A stretch of 7,164 nucleotides of DNA from Cellvibrionales bacterium UBA1963 (GTDB lineage: Bacteria > Pseudomonadota > Gammaproteobacteria > Pseudomonadales > UBA7434). The stretch is from positions 1 to 7,164 of the forward strand of contig DDED01000025.1 in NCBI GenBank assembly GCA_002336035.1, written 5' to 3'. This document shows positions 1-5,552 of this stretch, in pieces (positions within the stretch are counted from its first letter, which is position 1; each line of letters starts with the position of its first letter). The notes under the pieces were generated by a model that had not been told where the DNA came from, ran no database searches, and saw nothing but the letters and a program-made list of their open reading frames with translations. Position numbers and translations under genes: made by a program.

Positions 1-701
1 TCTAGGTCAAGCCCTCTGCGCTCATAGGTGGTTCGAATATAACTGCCTAACATAAAACTTGAAAAATACCCTTGGCACTCACTGAAGGGAGCATGAAGTA
101 TTGGATGGTTCTTTCCATCGGGCATGTCGGGAGTTTGATGCATGAGTTGCAGTGGAGTTGACAAGGCTTTAGCCATGCGCGGAAAGTGCGTGTTAAGCTC
201 TTCAAACACGGCAATTGAACTCACGACTTTATTCTCGCCACCTTTTGGCGATGGGTGAACACAAAGCAAGCCCGTCACATCACACAAGTCGGTATGAAAC
301 TCCAAATATTCGTTCGATAAATAGGGCCTATTTTTCGTTTGAAATTGAGTCGTATCGTTAACTATACCGTTCGCGATATCTTCTCGTTTGACTTTTTGAT
401 CACGTACGTGCGAAATTAAATGCCCCACATTATTTTGATAACAGACGTTGCCGATGGCTTGGCAAAATAAAATATAAGTATCAGCGAGCTAATCCATGTC
501 ATCAATGCAGGGAAAGCCCTTAACTAAACACACGCCAGAACCAAACTCAAGCTCGGTTTGCAGGCGAGCGATTTCAGAGGCAAATAAAGATACTTCAGCA
601 GGCGAATGATTGGATTGTGAATGTATCGATGACCAAAATTCGTCACTAAACGTATAGGTAAAGCACTGGTCTAAATCTTCTCGATGCCATAATTTATTCA
701 T
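1..701 (-). pseudogene. TauD/TfdA-family Fe(II)/2-oxoglutarate dioxygenase, interrupted by an in-frame amber codon and truncated by the window edge
   Basis: The frame starts at ATG 699-701, meets TAG at 489-491 after 70 codons, and continues in the same frame without another stop to base 1 (about 162 more codons). Both halves read as one TauD/TfdA-type (clavaminate-synthase-like) oxygenase. Before the stop is the typical 'GSGVCLVKGFP' strand. After it come 'VGHLISHVRD', then 'EFHTD' with the HxD iron ligands (His136 and Asp138, counting the stop as residue 71), then 'GLLCVHPSPKGGENKVVSS'. The distal iron His and the 2-oxoglutarate-binding Arg lie beyond the edge. Such enzymes couple 2-oxoglutarate decarboxylation to hydroxylation or desaturation of a small substrate, which cannot be named here. 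The gene follows the hot-dog gene by 44 bases, so they are probably co-transcribed. The stop falls in a variable linker just after the first core strand, so a recent nonsense mutation (for example from CAG or GAG) is the simplest reading. Read-through or a sequencing error is possible. Confidence 0.75.
489..491 (-). other. In-frame TAG interrupting the oxygenase gene
   Basis: The plus strand reads CTA, which is TAG on the coding strand, between the residues 'CIDDMD' and 'LADTYILF'. Family similarity continues across it with no frame change, so a single base substitution would explain it. I see no strong ribosome-binding site or ATG just downstream that would restart translation. A GTG about 20 codons later has no clear Shine-Dalgarno sequence. 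Confidence 0.85.
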
Positions 702-745
702 AATTTTCTCATGGTCTGAATGAAGGTGAAAAATCAGTTAAGTGT

Positions 746-1201
746 TCAGAGTGGCATATACGAATTCGCTTCGATAATAAACGCACCATTAGAAAATGAC
801 GCCTCAACCAAATCATGACGCACAGATGGCTGTACTGTTGAAGACTTTATGCTCACTACAATGGGTATTTGTAGATTAACAATTGGCTGATTGAATTTTA
901 AATTACATGATGACATCCAGATCTCCTCAGTTTTTTCTTTAATGCCGTGGTTTAGTTGGACGATAATCACACCCAATTGTTGGACTATTCTAAATGCTGT
1001 CGTTGCGGAGAGATGAAACTTGCCTTTGGTATCGGGGCAGAAATTAGCAACATTCAGTGTGGTTGTCAGGACGCCGTTATCAAATTCAATGTCGTCGATT
1101 AGCAGCGTGTCTTGTTTATAGGTTTCTTCTAAGTACTCTGATTTAAGTTGATTGATTAGGTCGGTCTCTACGCGATGGTGTTCTAACGTTGCTGTTGTCA
1201 T
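746..1201 (-). CDS. Hot-dog-fold protein, FcoT/thioesterase-like (putative)
   Basis: This is a 151-residue cytosolic protein with no signal peptide or membrane segment. Its layout fits a single hot-dog domain: an N-terminal helical part (about 10-30), a first strand pair (33-52), a long central helix (about 62-86, containing 'ATTAFRIVQQLGVIIVQL'), and then the long strands of the sheet (93-148, including 'CNLKFNQPIVNLQIPIVVSI'). The 'GKFHLSATTAFRIVQQL' stretch resembles the 'GHFNAVELILCFNQL' region of mycobacterial FcoT, a fatty acyl-CoA thioesterase. This comparison is from memory and is weak at residue level, and catalytic residues cannot be assigned. FabZ-like dehydratases are an alternative. 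The start is supported by GGAG (plus-strand 1208-1211) six bases upstream. Pairing with an Fe(II)/2OG oxygenase suggests a small acyl-modifying pathway continuing beyond the left edge, which is inference. Confidence 0.6.
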   Translation of the reverse strand: MTTATLEHHRVETDLINQLKSEYLEETYKQDTLLIDDIEFDNGVLTTTLNVANFCPDTKGKFHLSATTAFRIVQQLGVIIVQLNHGIKEKTEEIWMSSCNLKFNQPIVNLQIPIVVSIKSSTVQPSVRHDLVEASFSNGAFIIEANSYMPL

Positions 1202-1207
1202 TGCAAT

Positions 1208-1211
1208 CTCC
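1208..1211 (-). promoter_or_regulatory. Ribosome-binding site of the hot-dog gene
   Basis: GGAG on the minus strand, six bases before the ATG at 1199-1201. It fixes the start of the 151-residue protein. Confidence 0.7.
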
Positions 1212-1332
1212 AGGTTTTTTGTCAGTGTATTTTTATGAACATTGAATCAAACTGATTAAAATAAAAGAGCGCTTTCGTTGAATCGAGGCCACTGTAATAA
1301 AAAAAAATCGAGAAATAAAGAGCGGGTAAATG

Positions 1333-1352
1333 TGTAAAATTTTTATTTTACA
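1333..1352. promoter_or_regulatory. Perfect palindrome, candidate operator upstream of the hot-dog gene
   Basis: TGTAAAAT (1333-1340) and its exact complement ATTTTACA (1345-1352) flank a TTTT centre. The 8-4-8 geometry suits a dimeric helix-turn-helix regulator. It lies about 130 bases upstream of the hot-dog start, so it could act on that promoter. In AT-rich DNA such a palindrome can arise by chance, and no regulator gene is visible here. Confidence 0.35.
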
Positions 1353-1645
1353 TTTCGTATTGATCATTAAAAATATGATGCAGAAACAATTCGTCATCAT
1401 TGATCAAATGAATGGCTGTATTTATTTGAATCATTATATTCTTGTATTAATGATACAGGCAGGCCACTATTTTTATCATAATAATGTTAGCGAGACGCTA
1501 TGAAATAGTTTCCATAATTTATAAAATAAACCCAGTGTTGAGACAGTTTTTTTCATCTTTAATTAATCAATGAGCGAGTGGGTTTTGTCTAATTTATGCA
1601 GTGCCGTGCACTATAAATAAAAAAATAAATAGGCATTAGTCAAAT

Positions 1646-1964
1646 GTTAGGGGGCCTAACGATTAATATTAATGTCGCCATTAATTGCAGTGATTTGCAT
1701 AAAAAGCCTTTTTTTTATCCCCTCAAAATTATTTAATATTTTACAAATTCAATTTTTTTGGCCGATGGTTTAAAGCATATGCATGCTATTAAGGCGACTT
1801 ATTTATTTAATTTTTTATCGGTACTCTTCGACGACCTGTTAGGTTGTCATTATTTTACCGTTAGGTCACACAGCCTCATCGGGTGATGACGGCTTATTTC
1901 GTCTGTGGTGTGTCTGAAAGTTATTGAGGCAGGTGCATGGATTGCCGTTCACAAAAGGCCTAAC
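1646..1964. repeat. Cluster of five GTTAGG/CCTAAC motifs
   Basis: GTTAGG occurs at 1646-1651, 1838-1843 and 1860-1865, and its complement CCTAAC at 1655-1660 and 1959-1964. The first two copies form an inverted repeat with a GGG centre. The two middle copies are extended (GTTAGGT) and lie 22 bases apart, about two helical turns. The copies at 1653-1663 and 1957-1967 share the longer direct repeat GGCCTAACGAT. Chance would give well under one hexamer copy on both strands of a region this size. The arrangement fits a regulator-binding array for the rightward genes. Confidence 0.4.
1872..1894. other. Hairpin in the leader region upstream of the FGE-like gene
   Basis: AGCC-TCATC (1872-1880) pairs with GATGA (1885-1889) and, after one bulged C, with GGCT (1891-1894), leaving a four-base GGGT loop. 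No T-run follows, so it is not a typical terminator. It lies upstream of the candidate promoter at 1942-1970 and could be part of a DNA-binding site or of a longer transcript from an upstream start. Confidence 0.3.
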
Positions 1965-1970
1965 GATACT
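1942..1970 (+). promoter_or_regulatory. Candidate sigma-70-type promoter for the FGE-reductase-phosphoesterase genes
   Basis: TTGCCG (1942-1947) and GATACT (1965-1970) are separated by exactly 17 bases, and each matches four of six consensus positions. The spacer contains GGCCTAAC, a copy of the motif repeated upstream, so a factor binding there could block or activate the promoter. The transcript would have a leader of about 90 bases before the ATG at 2070. Confidence 0.35.
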
Positions 1971-2069
1971 ATTTCTAATAAAGTGAACCATAATCATTTA
2001 TTGTGGAGATATAACCGTGTAATATTGATTTTTTAGATTGTCTGTTTGATCGTTTTCATGAGAAATACT

Positions 2070-3059
2070 ATGCTAAAGCATTTAGTTAAGATTACTTTTT
2101 TTGTTGCAGTGAGCTTGCTCGCTGCTTGTCAGCCTGACGATTCTCCCACGGTCTGCCTGCCTCTCGCATCGTTAGGTGAAATAGTAAATATTCAAGGCGG
2201 CGAGTTTCAGTTTGGCGATAATCGCTTTTATGTAGATGAAGGTCCTGCGTCACGAACCTCGGTGCTAGGTTTCACTATCGACCGGCATGAAGTAACCAAT
2301 GCGCAGTTTCGTGCCTTTGTTGAAGCCACGGGTTACCTAACGGCGGCTGAAGTCGGCTTGTCAGAGCAAGACTTTCCTGACTTACCCGCCCAGTATCGTG
2401 TGCCGGGCTCGATGGTGTTTGTGCCACCAGCTGATCATCAGCCGAGTTCACCGGCGCAATGGTGGCAGTTTGTACCCGGTGCAAATTGGCGGCACCCGCA
2501 TGGACTTGGTTCTGACATTATCGGCAAAGACACATACCCCGTTGTACAATTAACCCATGCCGACGCACAAGCTTACGCGCATTGGATGGGTCGTCGACTA
2601 CCCACAGAGATCGAATGGGAATATGCGGCTCGCGGCGGTTTAGACGGCGCAGTCTATAGCTGGGGTGACGAAAAACCGCACGCAGGGTCATTGAGGGCCA
2701 ACACGTGGCAGGGGCTTTTTCCGCACGTGAATTTAGCTGAAGACGGTTATGTCGGCAATGCACCGGTCGGCTGTTACGCGGCCAACGGTTTAGGCTTGCT
2801 CGATACCACAGGCAATGTTTGGGAGTGGACCGACACGCCGTATGGCCCCGATCGAAAGCGTGACTACGGCAGTAACGGTTTTGACCCTCAGCAACCCGGT
2901 GTGATGGTGAAAGCCTTAAAAGGCGGTTCTTTTTTGTGTGCCGATAATTATTGCCAACGTTATCGCCCAGCGGCACGACAGGCGCAAGATGTGACGGTTG
3001 CTTCGCCGCATATTGGTTTTCGAACGGTGGGTGACGGCATTAGCGACATTAAGCAATAG
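2070..3059 (+). CDS. Formylglycine-generating-enzyme (SUMF1/FGE) family lipoprotein with intact active-site cysteine pair
   Basis: FGE oxidises a sulfatase active-site Cys to formylglycine using oxygen and copper. Starting at ATG 2070 gives 329 residues with a clean lipoprotein signal ('MLKHLVK', a hydrophobic core, lipobox LAAC, Cys20). The +2 residue is Gln, predicting outer-membrane anchoring and a periplasmic domain. Earlier in-frame starts (TTG 2046, ATG 2058) only lengthen the signal and lack a good ribosome-binding site. The FGE domain runs from 'GGEFQFG' (43-49) through 'FTIDRHEVTNAQF' (68-80), 'FVPGANWRHP' (134-143), 'GRRLPTEIEWEYAARGG' (174-190), 'NVWEWT' (249-254) and 'GGSFLC...YCQRYR' to the closing 'GFR' (316-318). 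Cys290 and Cys295 have the same CxxxxC spacing as human FGE Cys336/Cys341, so catalysis is plausible, unlike in many FGE-fold lipoproteins that lack the pair. No sulfatase is in the window. A structural or binding role remains an alternative. Confidence 0.88.
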   Translation: MLKHLVKITFFVAVSLLAACQPDDSPTVCLPLASLGEIVNIQGGEFQFGDNRFYVDEGPASRTSVLGFTIDRHEVTNAQFRAFVEATGYLTAAEVGLSEQDFPDLPAQYRVPGSMVFVPPADHQPSSPAQWWQFVPGANWRHPHGLGSDIIGKDTYPVVQLTHADAQAYAHWMGRRLPTEIEWEYAARGGLDGAVYSWGDEKPHAGSLRANTWQGLFPHVNLAEDGYVGNAPVGCYAANGLGLLDTTGNVWEWTDTPYGPDRKRDYGSNGFDPQQPGVMVKALKGGSFLCADNYCQRYRPAARQAQDVTVASPHIGFRTVGDGISDIKQ

Positions 3060-3129
3060 CTTAACCGTTAGCTCGGTTGTTCTGCCCCATGACTCAATTA
3101 TTGTATGGATAATAAAAAGGTAACCTAAG

Positions 3130-3930
3130 ATGATGGACAGTTTATTAAGTGGCGATACGTATACTACGGTATTGTGGTGCGGTCTTGCTTATGTGGTATT
3201 GATTGTTATTGGCGCACTGTTTTCACAAGCACCTTACGGGCGGTTCGCGTCTGATCAATACGGTGTCAGTTTGTCCCCTAATATGGGTTGGTTCTTGATG
3301 GAACTCCCCGCGACGTTAAGCTTTGTGTTTTTCTATTGTCAAGGCGATCAGCGGTTTGAAGCCGTACCGTTATTTTTTTTAGCGATTTGGTTAATACATT
3401 ACGGTAACCGTGGGTTTATTTTTCCGTTATTAATGCGTGTGGCTAAAGGCGCAAAAGGCAGCTTTAGTATTATGGTGGTGGGTGCCGGTTGGCTGGTCAC
3501 AACATTACATGGGTATTTAAATGCTGTGTTCATCAGTCATTTAAGCGAGCATTTAACCCCTGACTGGTTCAGTGACCCACGCTTTTTGATTGGCATGACG
3601 ATTTATGCTTTTGGCTATATTATGAATATTCATTCGGATACTATTATTCGTAATCTGCGCAGTAAGGACGAGGTAGCACGCGGTGATAAAGTGTATCGTA
3701 TTCCACAAGGCGGTTTATTTAAATATGTGAGCAACCCCAGTTATTTTACTGAGTTAATTTCTTTCACCGGTTTTGCTATTGCCACGTGGTCATTGGGTGC
3801 ATTGTTTGTACTGGCGGTGAGCGCGGCAAATTTAATCCCACGGGCGTTTCAAGTGCATCGATGGTACTTAGAGAAATTCCCTGATGACTACCCCCGTGAC
3901 CGTAAGGTTTTAGTGCCGTTTATCGTATAA
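3130..3930 (+). CDS. Steroid 5-alpha-reductase (SRD5A) family membrane protein
   Basis: This is a 266-residue integral membrane protein with about six to seven hydrophobic segments, close in length to human SRD5A1/2 (about 255-260). The family reduces the C4-C5 double bond of 3-oxo-4-ene steroids with NADPH. Visible family motifs are 'APYGRFAS' (34-41), 'MELPA' with Glu58, 'WLIHYGNR' with Tyr91, and 'NIHSDTIIRNLR' (166-177). The C-terminal block follows, from 'YRIPQGGLFKYVS' (189-201) through 'ATWSLGAL', 'HRWYLEKF' and 'RKVLVPFIV'. Glu58 and Tyr91 match the Glu57/Tyr91 pair that positions the steroid ketone in human SRD5A2. It follows the FGE-like gene by 70 bases without a convincing terminator, and AAGG (3117-3120) precedes the start, though Met2 could also be used. 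The natural substrate is not shown. A steroid, a sterol-like lipid or another enone is possible. Confidence 0.9.
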   Translation: MMDSLLSGDTYTTVLWCGLAYVVLIVIGALFSQAPYGRFASDQYGVSLSPNMGWFLMELPATLSFVFFYCQGDQRFEAVPLFFLAIWLIHYGNRGFIFPLLMRVAKGAKGSFSIMVVGAGWLVTTLHGYLNAVFISHLSEHLTPDWFSDPRFLIGMTIYAFGYIMNIHSDTIIRNLRSKDEVARGDKVYRIPQGGLFKYVSNPSYFTELISFTGFAIATWSLGALFVLAVSAANLIPRAFQVHRWYLEKFPDDYPRDRKVLVPFIV

Positions 3931-3966
3931 TCGACGGTTAGACAACTTTAATTTAGAGCGCGAATA

Positions 3967-4692
3967 TTGAACAAGAAAATAGGTATTATTGGCGACGTTC
4001 ATGCGGAACACGAACGTCTTGAATTAGCTTTAAACTGGTTAAACAAAGAGTGCGTAGATGTTGTTATTTGCACCGGAGACGTAGCCGATGGTCTCGGTGA
4101 TATCGACGTTGCTTGCGATTTGCTGGCCAGTAACAATGTGTTGACGGTGGCGGGCAATCACGATCGCTGGTTGCTCACTGACACAGTTCGACACGTTGAA
4201 AATGCTCATTCTAAAACCACTGTTCGCGATAGCACGTTACAATTTCTTTTTAACTTACCCAAAACGTTACGAATCCCGACGATTGACGGTGAATTGTTAT
4301 TATGCCATGGTGTTATAGAAGATGATCTTGCAAAAATATGGCCTGGCACTGCCACTACCGATCCTAAGCGTTCAACGGCGCTCGATGAGATGCTGTCTCA
4401 GTCGATAAATGTGCCACGTTTTGTGATTAACGGGCACATGCATTTTCGTACGTTGATCGATTTCGCCAATTGCCAGCTTATTAATGCGGGCACACTCAAA
4501 GGCCTTCATTCTGGGGTGAGTATTCTTGATCTCGATGCGCACACCCTATGCGGGTATGACCTCTGTGCAGAGAATCATTTTTTACCGGCGCAAAGCCATT
4601 TTCTTAAAGAATGTGGTCAACGGCGAGTGTGGCGTAATACGCAAGAGTTTGACAGTCAATGGCAACCCGTTATCCTGCATTGCCCTCTATAA
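3967..4692 (+). CDS. Calcineurin-like metallophosphoesterase
   Basis: This is a 241-residue soluble protein with no signal peptide. The dinuclear metal-site motifs appear in order: 'GDVH' (Asp10, His12), 'GDVADG' (37-42), 'GNHDR' (63-67), 'CHG' (His114) and 'GHMH' (156-159). The compact layout resembles the YfcE/DevR-type phosphodiesterases and small protein-phosphatase-like enzymes, but the substrate cannot be predicted. The start is a TTG, supported by AGAG (3955-3958) eight bases upstream and by the 'NKKIGIIGDVH' beginning that is normal for the family. No in-frame ATG gives a complete first motif. The gap to the reductase is only 36 bases, suggesting co-transcription. All predicted metal ligands are present, so it should be active. 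Confidence 0.88.
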   Translation: MNKKIGIIGDVHAEHERLELALNWLNKECVDVVICTGDVADGLGDIDVACDLLASNNVLTVAGNHDRWLLTDTVRHVENAHSKTTVRDSTLQFLFNLPKTLRIPTIDGELLLCHGVIEDDLAKIWPGTATTDPKRSTALDEMLSQSINVPRFVINGHMHFRTLIDFANCQLINAGTLKGLHSGVSILDLDAHTLCGYDLCAENHFLPAQSHFLKECGQRRVWRNTQEFDSQWQPVILHCPL

Positions 4693-4850
4693 ATGGTTGT
4701 CAATTATTTTCAATATTCATGGGTATGAATAACAGTTATTTCTAGTCAGCAGCATTAACCGCATTGCTCAGTTGACCGTCACCCTCCGATAATCGGCCAT
4801 TTTGTAAAATTTAATAAGAGTACTTGATCGTATGTTGTGTGTCGGTATGC

Positions 4851-4878
4851 TTGAATTGTTTTTTAAGTGTCACATAAA
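4851..4878 (+). promoter_or_regulatory. Candidate promoter for the small lipoprotein gene
   Basis: TTGAAT (4851-4856) and CATAAA (4873-4878) are 16 bases apart, each matching four of six sigma-70 consensus positions. Transcription would begin about 30 bases before the ATG at 4914. The upstream gap (4693-4850) also has AATAAC-A-GTTATT (4728-4740) and CCGAT-A-ATCGG (4786-4796), possible operator-like palindromes, but no clear terminator for the phosphoesterase. Confidence 0.35.
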
Positions 4879-4901
4879 TTGCGAATGTTTTCGCAGGATA
4901 C

Positions 4902-4906
4902 AAGGA
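4902..4906 (+). promoter_or_regulatory. Ribosome-binding site of the small lipoprotein gene
   Basis: AAGGA, seven bases before ATG 4914. It supports that start over the in-frame ATG at 4923, and so the unusually long N-terminal region of the signal peptide. Confidence 0.65.
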
Positions 4907-4913
4907 TAAGAAA

Positions 4914-5342
4914 ATGCATTGCATGACGCGACAACCGCGAATTCAACCGTATAAAAATCAATGCTTGTTACGGGCGCTTCAATTTAAAACGTATGGTTGG
5001 TTGTTGTTAAGTAATGTATTTTTTTTAACAAGTTGCGCTCCAATTGAGAACATAATTGATCTGCCACCAAGAGTTGCGTTAAGTGCCGATTGCCACGTTG
5101 ATTTTTACCCATTTGATGAACGACTCGTCAGCAATAATAAGGCGCTTAAAGTCATCCAGTTAGGCGACCATGGTTTGGCTGAGTTTTGTACTGAGGTGCA
5201 GGTCAAGCAAAGACTGCGCCGTGCGGCGTGTGCCGTCGGGGGCAACAGTGTCGTTATTGTTGAGCAACGTGGCCCCGATTTATGGTCTCGCTGCTACCAA
5301 GCCACCGCCCATGTGATGTGGCTGGATAACCATACCAATTAA
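4914..5342 (+). CDS. Small four-cysteine lipoprotein of unknown function
   Basis: This is a 142-residue protein with a type II signal peptide: a long basic N-region (1-27), a hydrophobic core (28-37), lipobox LTSC and lipidated Cys41. The +2 residue is Ala, predicting outer-membrane retention. The mature part is about 100 residues with four more cysteines (60, 92, 106, 127), enough for two disulfides. The segment 'LRRAACAVGGNSVVIVEQ...CYQATAHVMW' has the 'AC..GGN.V.....C' pattern seen in small periplasmic alpha/beta lipoprotein domains, and the cysteine count recalls RcsF, the outer-membrane stress sensor. I do not claim RcsF homology, and I do not recognise the family by name. The start fits an AAGGA site at 4902-4906. 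It has a candidate promoter of its own and lies 220 bases beyond the phosphoesterase, so it is probably a separate unit. Confidence 0.8.
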   Translation: MHCMTRQPRIQPYKNQCLLRALQFKTYGWLLLSNVFFLTSCAPIENIIDLPPRVALSADCHVDFYPFDERLVSNNKALKVIQLGDHGLAEFCTEVQVKQRLRRAACAVGGNSVVIVEQRGPDLWSRCYQATAHVMWLDNHTN

Positions 5343-5540
5343 TGTCACTGCCTTGCCTGCTTTTGAGAGACGTCAACCAGCCATTAAATGACCGTGACGA
5401 GAGCTGAGGGTATGCGCGATGGGGCCGATGGTTACAGTTCATTAAATATGCCTTCGCTGAATTCTCGTTATTATGCAGGTTAAGTGCTGGCTAAGACCAC
5501 CAGGTTTTGCTGCCGTGACTGTATTGTTTTTTAAATTTTT

Positions 5541-5545
5541 GGAGA
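5541..5545 (+). promoter_or_regulatory. Ribosome-binding site of the aldehyde dehydrogenase gene
   Basis: GGAGA lies just before two adjacent possible starts, GTG 5553 and ATG 5556. Measured from GGAG, the spacing is eight bases to the GTG and eleven to the ATG, slightly favouring GTG. The two products differ by one residue only. Confidence 0.65.
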
Positions 5546-5552
5546 CGTCTTT

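Larger units (their letters stand above)
1202..2069. other. Long AT-rich divergent intergenic region
   Basis: This region separates the leftward hot-dog/oxygenase pair from the rightward FGE-reductase-phosphoesterase genes. It is visibly richer in A and T than the flanking genes, with many stops in all frames, and I can support no protein or RNA gene in it. It should carry promoters for both directions. It contains a perfect 8-4-8 palindrome (1333-1352), ATTGATCA twice (1359-1366, 1399-1406), AGGCCACT twice (1286-1293, 1461-1468), and short perfect inverted repeats with 3-base centres (1488-1500, 1600-1612, 1646-1660). It also has five GTTAGG/CCTAAC copies (1646-1964) and a bulged hairpin (1872-1894). 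Its length and repeat content suggest layered regulation or an unrecognised small RNA. Confidence 0.6.

Noticed and set aside
1333..1352. The 8-4-8 palindrome considered as a Rho-independent terminator
   Set aside because: The stem is almost all A-T and there is no gene end beside it. A DNA-binding site is more sensible.
2275..2976. Two open frames on the minus strand (2275-2484 and 2518-2976)
   Set aside because: They lie wholly inside the FGE-like gene, whose plus-strand protein is clearly conserved. Their translations are rich in Arg, His and Ser and show no domain.
3063..3078. Small hairpin AACCG-TTAGCT-CGGTT after the FGE-like gene, considered as a terminator
   Set aside because: The stem is only five pairs and no T-run follows, so it does not support a transcript end before the reductase gene.
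4526..4732. 68-codon plus-strand frame overlapping the end of the phosphoesterase gene
   Set aside because: Mostly an out-of-frame reading of the phosphoesterase C-terminus, with no family features.
5367..5549. GAGACGTC present twice (5367-5374 and 5542-5549) in the gap before the aldehyde dehydrogenase gene
   Set aside because: Only eight bases long, and the second copy overlaps the ribosome-binding site, so chance is the simplest explanation.
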